The notes under the pieces: model-generated | Told to the model about the DNA's origin: nothing | What the model saw: the letters and a program-made list of their open reading frames with translations, nothing else | Databases searched by the model: none | Part shown: positions 53,152 through 60,437 of the stretch, piece after piece | Position numbering within the stretch: position 1 is the first letter of the stretch | Layout of the letters: every line of letters starts with the position of its first letter | Program-made: the position numbers and the translations under genes | NCBI GenBank assembly: GCA_020632875.1 | Contig: JACKET010000013.1 | Span: forward strand, 62,001-126,000 | Reading direction: 5' to 3' | Origin: Alphaproteobacteria bacterium | GTDB lineage: Bacteria; Myxococcota_A; UBA796; GCA-2862545 | Length of the DNA stretch: 64,000 nucleotides

Positions 53152-54189
53152 ATGGCCCCCGACCCGCGACCCGCCCCTCCCCCACAGATCGCGAAGCTCG
53201 TCTGGTGCGAGGGCGACGAGCTGCGGGTGCAGAGCGCCCACCGCCACGACTGGTGGTTCCTCGCGGGCCTGCTGGCGGGTCTCGTCGTGGCGTCCCTCGC
53301 TGTCGTCACCGACGGCTGCGGAACCGCCGTGGTCCTCGCGGCATTCACCCTCCCGGTCGGTGTGGTCGGCGGGTGGATGCTCGCGCAGATGCGGCGCGAG
53401 CTCATCGTCCGCGGCGGCCAGGTCCGCCTGAGCGGGCCCTTCGCGCCGGAGCTGCCCCGCCCCGAGGCCATCGTGATCGCGGGGGCCGTGGGGCGGCCGC
53501 AGGAGGTCCTGGGCGGCGTCTCCCACCGCGGAACCCGCATGGGCGCGACGCCGCTGGCGAGCCTCGAGCTGGCCGAGCGCGGGGACGGCTGGACGCACGA
53601 GGGTGTGTCCTGGCTCGCTGCACGGCTGGCCTCGCTGCTCGGGGTGGAGGTCCTCGACGGCCGCGACGAGGCGAAGTGGCGCCGCTGGGAGCAGGACCCG
53701 GCCTACCGCGCCGAGGTCGCGTTCCGGAACGCGATCGAGGACAACCGCGAGGAGTTCGGCGCGCAGCATGCGTGGCCCGCCGTCCCCCCCGACGACCTGT
53801 CGGTCGACCTCGACGGCCTGTCCGCGATGCTGCACGACGGGTTCATCTACGACACGGTGCTGCGCATCGACGCCCGCGACGTGTCGGTTGGCAATCAGAG
53901 CATCCGGCTGTCGCGCATCCGGGCGGCGGGCGTGATCTACGGCAAGACGCGGTCGAAGAACACGACGTACTACGGGGGCTCGCTGGTGGTGTTCGCAGAC
54001 GGCGAGCAGCACGTCCTCACCCAGCTCTCGGTCGCCTCGGACGGGGGCCCGACCGCCGGAGTGCTCAACTGGGCAGCGGCCGAGATCGAGCGCCTGGCCG
54101 GCCTGGAAGCGCCCCCAGCGCGCGAGGGTGACGCATCCGACGTCCCCGAGGCCCTCCGCGCCATGCGGGGCTCGAAGCGCCCCGAGTGA
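53152..54189 (+). CDS. Two-TM hypothetical protein
   Basis: 345 aa. Two TM helices lie close together (about 32-75: WWFLAGLLAGLVVASLAVVTD, GTAVVLAAFTLPVGVVGGWM) and precede a beta-rich domain (RRELIVRGGQVRLSGPFAPEL), the arrangement of bacterial PH-domain (YcxB/bPH) proteins. A second soluble part (about 200-330) contains LSVDLDGLSAMLHDG and VYGKTRSKNTTYYGGSLVV-like strands. Function unknown. GGAG precedes the ATG; TAACCT lies 18 nt upstream. It abuts the convergent methionine-sulfoxide-reductase gene with no gap. Confidence 0.6.
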   Translation: MAPDPRPAPPPQIAKLVWCEGDELRVQSAHRHDWWFLAGLLAGLVVASLAVVTDGCGTAVVLAAFTLPVGVVGGWMLAQMRRELIVRGGQVRLSGPFAPELPRPEAIVIAGAVGRPQEVLGGVSHRGTRMGATPLASLELAERGDGWTHEGVSWLAARLASLLGVEVLDGRDEAKWRRWEQDPAYRAEVAFRNAIEDNREEFGAQHAWPAVPPDDLSVDLDGLSAMLHDGFIYDTVLRIDARDVSVGNQSIRLSRIRAAGVIYGKTRSKNTTYYGGSLVVFADGEQHVLTQLSVASDGGPTAGVLNWAAAEIERLAGLEAPPAREGDASDVPEALRAMRGSKRPE

Positions 54190-54657
54190 TCAGCGCCAGC
54201 TGCCCGGGAAGCGGCGACCGAGCTCGGCGCACAGCGTCTCGAGCATGCGCTGGTCGGCGGGACCGAAGGCATCGGGCAGGTCGGAGTCGACGTCCAGCAC
54301 CGCCCTGACCTCGCCGTCGGGGCCCAGCACGGGGACGACGATCTCGGAGAGGGTCGTGCTCGAGCACGCGATGTGCCCGGGGAACGCGTGCACGTCGGGC
54401 ACGAGCTGCGTGGTGCGCATGCGGGCCGCGGCGCCACACACTCCGCGCTCGAACGGGATGCGCAGGCAGCCGTGCCCGCCCTGGTACGGCCCGATGACCA
54501 GCAGCCCGGGGGCGGTCACCCGGTAGAACCCCGTCCAGTGGTAGTGCGCGAGGCCGTTGTGCAGCTCGCAGGCGACGGTCGCCATCGCGGCGATCACGTC
54601 GTCTTCGCCCTCGAGCAGCGCGAGCGCGCTGGCGAGGACCTCGTCGTGGGTCGGCAT
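54190..54657 (-). CDS. msrC: Free methionine-(R)-sulfoxide reductase, GAF type
   Basis: 155 aa, the typical size of fRMsr. The GAF-fold signature RGVCGAAARM ... VPDVHAFPGHIACSS ... SEIVVPVLG is present. Cys64, Cys74 and Cys98 match the spacing of the three active Cys of the E. coli enzyme (10 and 24 residues apart). It reduces free Met-R-sulfoxide, protecting the methionine pool. The ATG at 54657 has TACGCT exactly 6 nt upstream and no Shine-Dalgarno. Confidence 0.92.
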   Translation of the reverse strand: MPTHDEVLASALALLEGEDDVIAAMATVACELHNGLAHYHWTGFYRVTAPGLLVIGPYQGGHGCLRIPFERGVCGAAARMRTTQLVPDVHAFPGHIACSSTTLSEIVVPVLGPDGEVRAVLDVDSDLPDAFGPADQRMLETLCAELGRRFPGSWR

Positions 54658-54663
54658 CCGCAG

Positions 54664-54669
54664 AGCGTA
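54664..54669 (-). promoter_or_regulatory. TACGCT -10-like box, 6 nt before ATG
   Basis: Minus strand TACGCT, six bases, then the msrC ATG. It falls inside the last-codon region boundary of the upstream gene, leaving little other promoter space. Confidence 0.4.
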
Positions 54670-54676
54670 TCCGCGA

Positions 54677-55657
54677 TCAGGGCGCGAAGCAGGCGGGGTC
54701 GGGCGTCTCGGAGCAGCAGTCGCCGAGCGCGTCCATCGCCCCACCGAAGGCGGACTCCCAGTCGCTCTCGGTCGGGTAGCCCGCCACCAGGACCCCGGGG
54801 TCGCGGTGCGGCATCCAGACGCTGAGCGGCCATGCGCTGTAGGCCGCGGTGCGCAGCCCGCGCCCCCGGCCCCCCGCGACCTCGGACATGAAGCACCCGC
54901 TGTATCCGGCGGCCAGGCGATGGCAGGCCCTGCACGGCGCGGTGTCGGGGTGCACGATGTCCGGCGGCACGTGCCAGGCGCCCTGCGCGAGACGGTCTGC
55001 GCCGACGAGCCGGTACGGACGGAGCGGATCGAGCTCCGGCACGTTGCCCGCCTGATCGACCCACGGGTTGCGCAGCAGCGGGTCGTTGTCGTGGCACTCG
55101 ACACACGGCGAGCCGAGCTGCTCTTCGAGGGTGTACCAGAAGGGTTGGCCGGGTAGGCCCGGAACCGTGGCCCCCGAGCCCGGATGCGGCAGGGCGACCC
55201 CGTCCGCGAAGGCGTTCGCGCGGTGCCGCGTGCTGAAGAAGCACGTGAGGCCCCCGTCGTTCGTCGCGACGACATTGATCTGGTCGAATGCCGGATCGTC
55301 GTCGTAGTTGCGACAGCCGTACACGAACGACGTGCCCGCGTCGTTCTGCTCCACCCCGATGCGCGTGCCGGCGCCGCAGCCCCCGACCGACGGACGGTCG
55401 CAGCGCGTGCCGTCCTCGAGGTCGGCCGAGCTGGCCACCGGATGGACGCCCGACGCATCGGTGACCGTGATCGGCACCTCGATGGCCGACGCGCACGAGA
55501 GGCTCGGCACGGGCCCCAGCACGGCTTCGCACGCGGCCACGTACCCGGCCATGTCTTCGAACGCGGCATCCTCGACCGGTGCCGCGGGCGGGAGCGCCGT
55601 GTCGACGGGGGATTCGAGGCCGGGTCCGGCACAGGCCAGCAGCGCGAGCAGGGTCAT
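54677..55657 (-). CDS. Di-haem c-type cytochrome lipoprotein
   Basis: 326 aa. Short lipoprotein signal with LLALLAC. Two c-haem sites are CVECH and CRACH, in the middle and C-terminal third. The N-terminal part has several Cys (CEAVLG, LSCASA, TRCDRPSVGGCGAG) and a possible beta domain; the end has LGDCCSETPDPACF. It is part of a run of exported haem proteins (next genes 55695-59192). The ATG at 55657 has TACCCT 6 nt upstream. No family identified. Confidence 0.65.
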   Translation of the reverse strand: MTLLALLACAGPGLESPVDTALPPAAPVEDAAFEDMAGYVAACEAVLGPVPSLSCASAIEVPITVTDASGVHPVASSADLEDGTRCDRPSVGGCGAGTRIGVEQNDAGTSFVYGCRNYDDDPAFDQINVVATNDGGLTCFFSTRHRANAFADGVALPHPGSGATVPGLPGQPFWYTLEEQLGSPCVECHDNDPLLRNPWVDQAGNVPELDPLRPYRLVGADRLAQGAWHVPPDIVHPDTAPCRACHRLAAGYSGCFMSEVAGGRGRGLRTAAYSAWPLSVWMPHRDPGVLVAGYPTESDWESAFGGAMDALGDCCSETPDPACFAP

Positions 55658-55663
55658 CCGGCG

Positions 55664-55669
55664 AGGGTA
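55664..55669 (-). promoter_or_regulatory. TACCCT -10-like box, 6 nt before ATG
   Basis: Minus strand TACCCT, CGCCGG-like six bases, then the ATG at 55657. Confidence 0.4.
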
Positions 55670-55694
55670 CGCGTGCCGTGGGCCGGCCGCCACC

Positions 55695-56126
55695 TCAGTC
55701 CTCGCAGCGCTCCCCGTCGAGCGGCGGATCGAGCTCGAAGGTGGCGTTCAGCCCGTCGGCGAGCGCCTGGACCTCATCGTCCGTGAGGCGCGCATGCTCG
55801 TGCGTCTTCAGGTAGAGCCCGAGCGGCATCTCGCCGTCGAGCAGCTCGGACGGCGCATCCCACGCGTCCTCGTTCGGGCCGTCCCACTCCGAGAAGTTCA
55901 TCTTGCAGCGTCCGCGCTTCACGTCACTGCGCACGAGGCTGTTCACGACGGGAACGCGATGCCCGCCCTTCCAGACGGTCTCGTTGGAGTGGCAGTCGTA
56001 GCAGGCGCGTCGCGCGAGCGCTTCGGTCTCGGCGTCGATCCACTCGATCTCGCGGGTGACCGGCGGATTGTCGGGGAGCGCGCAGCCGATCGCGAGCAGG
56101 AACGGGAACAGGGCGCGGAAGGACAT
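55695..56126 (-). CDS. Haem-binding-domain lipoprotein
   Basis: 143 aa. Lipoprotein signal with LLAIGC, then one c-haem site in ACYDCHSNETVWKGG and VNSLVRSDVKRGRCKMNFSEW, the signature of the 'haem-binding domain' family (PF14376-like), whose members have CxxCHSN-T-xW and an FSEW strand. It is probably a periplasmic electron carrier. GAGAGG precedes the ATG. It is divergent from the TIGR02147-type regulator, across two perfect palindromes. Confidence 0.85.
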   Translation of the reverse strand: MSFRALFPFLLAIGCALPDNPPVTREIEWIDAETEALARRACYDCHSNETVWKGGHRVPVVNSLVRSDVKRGRCKMNFSEWDGPNEDAWDAPSELLDGEMPLGLYLKTHEHARLTDDEVQALADGLNATFELDPPLDGERCED

Positions 56127-56156
56127 CGGGACCTCTCGTCTGGAGACGCCTGATGT

Positions 56157-56170
56157 GTATCCGCGGATAC
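56157..56170. promoter_or_regulatory. 14-bp perfect palindrome GTATCCGCGGATAC
   Basis: Lies 30 bp upstream of the haem-binding lipoprotein ATG. The half-site GTATCC is shared with the palindrome at 56257-56273, and a further half-site GTATCC occurs at about 56184. Likely operator for the adjacent regulator. Confidence 0.55.
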
Positions 56171-56256
56171 CCACCCGTCGACTGTATCCTGGCGAACACA
56201 GGCGATCGCTGAATGCCTTGAAACCTGAAAAATCAGAGACCCTCGATGATTCGGAT

Positions 56257-56273
56257 GTATCCCACTGGGATAC
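56257..56273. promoter_or_regulatory. 17-bp perfect inverted repeat GTATCCCACTGGGATAC
   Basis: Eight-bp arms with one spacer base, 73 bp upstream of the regulator ATG. Starts exactly 100 bp after the start of the first palindrome. The two sites flank the divergent promoters and could support looping. Confidence 0.6.
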
Positions 56274-56346
56274 GTTTTCTCGATGACAGGGCGTGACGGC
56301 GGACGGGTCGGCGGTGATGTAGAGGGTGTCCACCGAGAGCCCCCCA

Positions 56347-57225
56347 ATGACCGACACCCTCCCCAGCCCGCGTCGTTCGCGCGGAACGTGTCCCGTCGAC
56401 GTGTTCCGCTACCTCGACGTGCGCCGGTTCCTGTCGGACTACTACGACGCGCGGAAGTCCGAGGGGCGCGGGTTCTCGTACCGCGCGTTCTCGCGCCGCG
56501 TGGGCCTCCGCTCGCCGAACCACCTGAAGCGCGTCATCGACGGCGGGCGTCCGCTCACCGCGCCCATGGCGGTGAAGTACGCCGAGGCCATCGGGCTCGA
56601 TGGCGACGCCCACGCGTACTTCATCGACCTCGCTGCGTTCTCGCGCGTGCACACCACCGACGAGCGCAACGCCGCGTACGCGCGCCTCGTGCGCTACCGC
56701 AAGACGCGCGACGCGCACCGCCTCGACCTCGACAGCGCGCGGTACCACGGCACCTGGTACCTCCCCGCCATCCGCGAGCTGGTGAGCGTGCCCGACTTCC
56801 AGGAGGATCCGGGCTGGGTCGCCCGGTCCCTCGTTCCCCAGATCGGCCGCGCCGAAGCCGCCCAGGCCCTGTCGCTGCTGCTCGAGCTCGGCCTCGTCGA
56901 GCGCGGCGAAGACGGCGCGCTGCGCCAGACCGACGCCGTCATCACCACGGGCCCCGAGACGCGCGGCCTGCACATCGCGAACTTCCACCGCACCATGATG
57001 GAGCGCGCCGCCGACTCGATCGACCTCGTCGACCGCGCCGAGCGCGACATCTCGTCGCTCACCTTCAGCTGCACCGAAGACGCGCTCGTCGAGGTCAAAC
57101 GCCGGCTCGTCGAGTTCCGGCGCGAGCTCATCGCGCTCCTGTCGGAGTGCGAAGCGCCCGATCGCGTCGTACAGCTGAACTTCCAGCTCTTCCCCCTCTC
57201 CAGGCCTGCCCCGGAGGACGTGTGA
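56347..57225 (+). CDS. TIGR02147/DUF4423-type transcriptional regulator
   Basis: 292 aa. N-terminal helix-turn-helix-like region (FRYLDVRRFLSDYYDARK, FSRRVGLRSPNHLKRVIDGGRPLTAPMAVKYAEAIGL) and the conserved C-terminal helical domain (YHGTWYLPAIRELV, LLLELGLVERGEDG, HIANFHRTMMERAADSID, REISSLTFSCTEDAL-like). This family is common in Fibrobacter and myxobacteria. The ATG at 56347 is preferred; a GTG at 56326 would add seven residues. The GTATCC palindromes beside it are its likely operators. The next gene starts within its stop codon. Confidence 0.85.
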   Translation: MTDTLPSPRRSRGTCPVDVFRYLDVRRFLSDYYDARKSEGRGFSYRAFSRRVGLRSPNHLKRVIDGGRPLTAPMAVKYAEAIGLDGDAHAYFIDLAAFSRVHTTDERNAAYARLVRYRKTRDAHRLDLDSARYHGTWYLPAIRELVSVPDFQEDPGWVARSLVPQIGRAEAAQALSLLLELGLVERGEDGALRQTDAVITTGPETRGLHIANFHRTMMERAADSIDLVDRAERDISSLTFSCTEDALVEVKRRLVEFRRELIALLSECEAPDRVVQLNFQLFPLSRPAPEDV

Positions 57226-57941
57226 CCGTGAAGCTCCTGCTCCCCGCGACCCTCGTCGCGCTGCTCCTCGCCTGCACACCCGACCCGCCTCAGGGCGTCA
57301 CCGAGACCGGGAACCCCGAGCTCGACGCTCAGCTGCGTGTCACGGCCTACAGCACGGCACCGGCGCAGGTCGGCGTCGACGCCCCGTCCGGCACCCTGTC
57401 GGTGGGCGAGGCCTGGCTCGCGATCGACCGCGTGCGCTTCGTGCGCGGCGCCGTGTGCGACGCGCCCGGCGAGATCGAGATCGACGCCGACGGCCCGTTC
57501 GTGCGCGACGCCGCCGAGCCCGTGCCCGAGCCCATCGCGGCGCGCCTGCCCTCCGACGACTACTGCCGCATCCGCCTGCGGCTCGAGCCCGCACCCACCG
57601 CGGGGCCCGCCCCCGCCGAGCTCGTCGGGCACACGGTGCTCGTGTCGGGCGTCCGCGCCGACGGCACCCCGTGGACCGCGCGGACGACCGAAGACTTCGA
57701 CATCGACATCCGCGCCGCGGCGCCGATCGCGCTCGACGCAGCGTCCGAAGACCTGCTCGTCGCGCTCGACGTGGCCACGTGGCTCGACGGGATCGACCTC
57801 GACTCCGCCGTGGTCACGAACGGCGCGATCTTCATCGAGACCGGGTCGAACGAGCCCCTGCTCGCGGCCATCGAGACGCGGCTCGAAGCCGCCTTCGAGC
57901 TCTACGACGACGCCGACGGAGACGGCGAGATCGACGACTGA
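57222..57941 (+). CDS. Lipoprotein of the haem-rich operon
   Basis: 239 aa. GTG start overlapping the regulator stop by 4 nt, with GGAGG at good spacing. Signal VKLLLPATLVALLLAC. The mature protein is beta-rich with acidic ends (GVTETGNPELDAQLRVTAYS, AWLAIDRVRFVRGAVCDAPG) and closes with a DDADGDGEIDD tail that could bind calcium. TETGNP near the N-terminus is seen in lipoproteins encoded with TIGR02147 regulators. No enzymatic motif. Confidence 0.7.
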   Translation: MTVKLLLPATLVALLLACTPDPPQGVTETGNPELDAQLRVTAYSTAPAQVGVDAPSGTLSVGEAWLAIDRVRFVRGAVCDAPGEIEIDADGPFVRDAAEPVPEPIAARLPSDDYCRIRLRLEPAPTAGPAPAELVGHTVLVSGVRADGTPWTARTTEDFDIDIRAAAPIALDAASEDLLVALDVATWLDGIDLDSAVVTNGAIFIETGSNEPLLAAIETRLEAAFELYDDADGDGEIDD

Positions 57942-57944
57942 CCC

Positions 57945-57960
57945 GCACGCCGTGGCGTGC
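57945..57960 (+). other. GC-rich hairpin after lipoprotein gene
   Basis: GCACGC-CGTG-GCGTGC, 6-bp arms, 4 nt after the stop of the gene ending at 57941. No T-run follows, so it is not a classical terminator, but it could stabilise an mRNA end or stall transcription. Confidence 0.35.
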
Positions 57961-57986
57961 GTCCGACCGCTCCCCACCACCGCACC

Positions 57987-58018
57987 TCTCGGGCGGCGAC
58001 GCACCCGTGCGCCCGAGA
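57987..58018 (+). other. 9-bp-arm hairpin before multihaem cytochrome
   Basis: TCTCGGGCG and CGCCCGAGA are perfect arms around a 14-nt loop, ending 19 nt before the ATG at 58038 and just upstream of the Shine-Dalgarno (GGAG). It could affect translation of the cytochrome or be an RNA processing site. Confidence 0.4.
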
Positions 58019-58037
58019 TTCCCGGAGATTCCCCGTG

Positions 58038-59192
58038 ATGCGCCCGTTCCTCCTCCTCGCCGCCCTCCTCGCCGGCTGCGACGACACGATCTTCTACCCG
58101 CCCGCCCACGGCCGCCCCGTCGACATCGGCGACGGCGGGTGGTGCGGCGTGCGCGCCGTGCTCGCATCGAGCTGCGGCGGCTGCCACTCTGCGGCGGGCG
58201 CTGCGGGAGGCCTCGACCTCGAGACCGATCCCCACGCCGCGCTGGTCGACGGCGGGCTCGTGGTGCCCGGGGATCCCGACGCCTCGCTCCTGCTCGCCAA
58301 GCTCGACGGCACCGCAGCCGGGGGCGCGATGCCGCCCTCCGGGATGCTGGATTCGGCCGTGCGCGACGCCTTCCGCGACTGGGTGGCCGCGGGAGCCGAC
58401 GCCGACTGCTCCGATGCCCCACCCCCGATCGGCGGCGTGGGCCCGCACCCCGCGGGCTGGGCCGCGCCCGATCAGCACGGCATGGCCGCGAAGTTCCAGC
58501 AGCTCGACTGCCGGCAGTGCCACAGCGACACGCTCACCGGCGACGTGGGGCCGGCGTGCACGAGCTGCCACACGGAGGGCTGGCTCTCCGACTGCACGTC
58601 GTGCCATGGCGGGGTCGACTCCCCGTCCGGCGCGCCCCCGCAGGACATCGACGACAACGACGACCTCGCGTACTCCCCGTTCCGCCCGCACACGGCGCAC
58701 CTCGCACCCGGCGCCCACGCGCCGATCGCCTGCGAGACCTGCCACCGCGTCCCGAGCTCGGCGCTCGCCGAGGGCCACGTCTTCGCCGACGGCACGCCGG
58801 GCCGCGCCGAGGTCGTGTTCACCGGGCTCGCCACGGGCGGCGCCTGGAACGGGCAGCAGTGCACCGTCGCCTGCCACGGCAACGGGCGCGGCCCCGGCAC
58901 GGTCGACCATCAGGCCGGCCCACGCCAGTGCGACAGCTGCCATCCGTTCCTGACGAGCTCCGAGGCGGCCCTCGAGAGCATGAGCGGCGAGCACCGCGAT
59001 CACGTCGACGAAGGCATCCTCTGCAGCGCGTGCCACGCCGGGACCGTCGACTCCACCGGCACGATCGTCGGCCCCGCGCAGCACGTCGACGGCACCGTCC
59101 AGCTCCAGCTCCCCGCCGGCATGACCCGCAGCGGGGGCACCTGCACCGGGACCTGCCACGGCGAGGTCCACACCGCCAATTCCTGGCTCTGA
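58038..59192 (+). CDS. Multihaem c-type cytochrome lipoprotein
   Basis: 384 aa. Lipoprotein signal with LLAGC (Cys14). Nine haem sites are visible: CGGCH, CRQCH, CTSCH (twice), CETCH, CDSCH and CSACH are standard; CTVACH and CTGTCH have three residues between the Cys, a spacing used by some Geobacter-type multihaem proteins. The many His and CxxCH motifs indicate electron transfer at or across the outer membrane. The last part is TGTCHGEVHTANSWL. It lies between a lipoprotein and a YceI gene, in what looks like one operon from 56347. Confidence 0.88.
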   Translation: MRPFLLLAALLAGCDDTIFYPPAHGRPVDIGDGGWCGVRAVLASSCGGCHSAAGAAGGLDLETDPHAALVDGGLVVPGDPDASLLLAKLDGTAAGGAMPPSGMLDSAVRDAFRDWVAAGADADCSDAPPPIGGVGPHPAGWAAPDQHGMAAKFQQLDCRQCHSDTLTGDVGPACTSCHTEGWLSDCTSCHGGVDSPSGAPPQDIDDNDDLAYSPFRPHTAHLAPGAHAPIACETCHRVPSSALAEGHVFADGTPGRAEVVFTGLATGGAWNGQQCTVACHGNGRGPGTVDHQAGPRQCDSCHPFLTSSEAALESMSGEHRDHVDEGILCSACHAGTVDSTGTIVGPAQHVDGTVQLQLPAGMTRSGGTCTGTCHGEVHTANSWL

Positions 59193-59219
59193 AACCGACT
59201 TCCACGAAGGAGAGATCCC

Positions 59220-59852
59220 ATGCTCACGCTCCTCACCACCCTGCTCGCCACCGCCTCCGCCGACGAGGCCACCCTCCAGACCGCGGCCAACTACACGCTC
59301 CAGCCCGAGCGCAGCCGCCTCTACGTCCTCGTGCGCTACGACCGAGGCGCGCTGATCCCGGGCCACGACCACGTGGTCGCGGCGTCCGACTTCACGGGCC
59401 ACGTGACGTGGGACCCCCGCGTCCCGTCCGCCTGCGACGTGGCGATCCGCTTCCCCGTCTCGGCCCTCCAGGTCGACCCCGGCAACGCGCGGAGCTGGGA
59501 GGGCCTCGAGGGCACGACCTCCGACGCCGACAAGAGCGCCATCGCGAAGAACATGACCGGCAAGCACCAGCTCGCCGCCAGCCTCTTCCCGGACATCGCG
59601 TTCCAGTCGACCCGCTGCGAGCCCACCGAGAACGGGGCCATCGTGCACGGCGGCCTCTCGATCCACGGCGTGGACGCGCCCGTGAAGGCCCGCATGACGA
59701 TCGAGGCCGACGGCGACGAGATCCACGCGAGGGGCAGCTTCACGTCCGACCACGCGGCGTGGGGGCTGGAGCCGTTCACGGCCATGCTCGGCAGCCTCCG
59801 CAACGACGACGCGCTGAAGTTCGTGGTCTACGTGCGCGGTCAGGTGCGCTGA
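59220..59852 (+). CDS. YceI-family periplasmic protein
   Basis: 210 aa. Short signal (MLTLLTTLLATASA), then a lipocalin-like YceI fold: YTLQPERSRLYVLVRYD, GHDHVVAASDFTGHVTWD, SIHGVDAPVKARMTI and ALKFVVYVRGQVR. YceI proteins bind isoprenoid-type lipids such as quinones and often sit next to cytochromes, which fits here. AGGAGA precedes the ATG. It ends the haem-rich operon. Confidence 0.85.
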   Translation: MLTLLTTLLATASADEATLQTAANYTLQPERSRLYVLVRYDRGALIPGHDHVVAASDFTGHVTWDPRVPSACDVAIRFPVSALQVDPGNARSWEGLEGTTSDADKSAIAKNMTGKHQLAASLFPDIAFQSTRCEPTENGAIVHGGLSIHGVDAPVKARMTIEADGDEIHARGSFTSDHAAWGLEPFTAMLGSLRNDDALKFVVYVRGQVR

Positions 59853-59907
59853 TCGCTCCGTGCGCCTCTGTGACGGAGCGGATCGAGCTTCGAGCGTCCC
59901 GTGGCAT

Positions 59908-59946
59908 CACGCAGATGACGCAGAAGGACGCGGATGACGCAGAAAC
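59908..59946. repeat. Direct repeat GATGACGCAGAA (x2) in GACGCAGA-type array
   Basis: GATGACGCAGAA occurs at 59914-59925 and again at 59933-59944, with GACGC(A/G)(G) units between and around. In reverse it reads as TCTGCGTC-type steps. Similar 'ATCTGCGTCATCTGCG' strings appear between genes in several Planctomycetes and Verrucomicrobia; that is from general knowledge, not a search. Confidence 0.6.
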
Positions 59947-60170
59947 GAGGCCGGTCGCGGGTCGGGCGTCGTCGTTTCCCCGGGGCGCCGTCGGAGTGGC
60001 CCCTCGGGGACGTCTCGGTGTTCGGGTCGACAGAGAGGGCCTCCCCGCGGATCGGAATCGGGATTCACCAGAGTAGGCCAGCGCTTCGGGCTGCTCGGTG
60101 ATCGGACTCGCCGATCCCCGGTAGGCCTCGGAGCGCGGAGCCGTGCCATCCGACCCGGCCACATCCTTTG

Positions 60171-60206
60171 GCGGTCTTCGCGGTCTGGGCGGTGAAAGCG
60201 GGCGTT
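60171..60206. repeat. 9-nt periodic repeat of GCGGTC(N)3
   Basis: GCGGTCTTC, GCGGTCTGG, GCGGTGAAA and GCGGGCGTT follow one another at 9-nt period (60171, 60180, 60189, 60198). This resembles the 'CTTTGCGGTCTTTGCGGTGAA' strings found between genes in many bacteria. No coding explanation seen. Confidence 0.6.
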
Positions 60207-60437
60207 GGCTGGTCGAGGACCCGGACACGGGTCACCGCCTCGCCGATCGCTGCGCAATCGCTGCCACCCGATGGCAGTGAATGCGCACGTCGGGGCGAAC
60301 GGGGGGTACGGTCGGAGCCTGCGAGCCCGGAGCGCGGGGTCCGGGGCCCGCGCGCGCGGGTCGCGCACGGTGCGTCCCGGTGAATCCGCCCTTGACCGAC
60401 GGGCCCCGCGGCATAGTCGGAACGGACTGGAGGCACC

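Larger units (their letters stand above)
59853..60437. other. Non-coding stretch of 585 bp with short periodic repeats
   Basis: No open frame here has convincing codon use, domain or start. The stretch contains the repeats at 59908-59946 and 60171-60106-like periods at 60171-60106, more exactly 60171-60206, a 6-bp-arm hairpin (60100-60116, GATCGG/CCGATC), and a second GC-rich half leading to the next gene's GGAGG. It is the only gap over 300 bp in the window. Confidence 0.6.
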
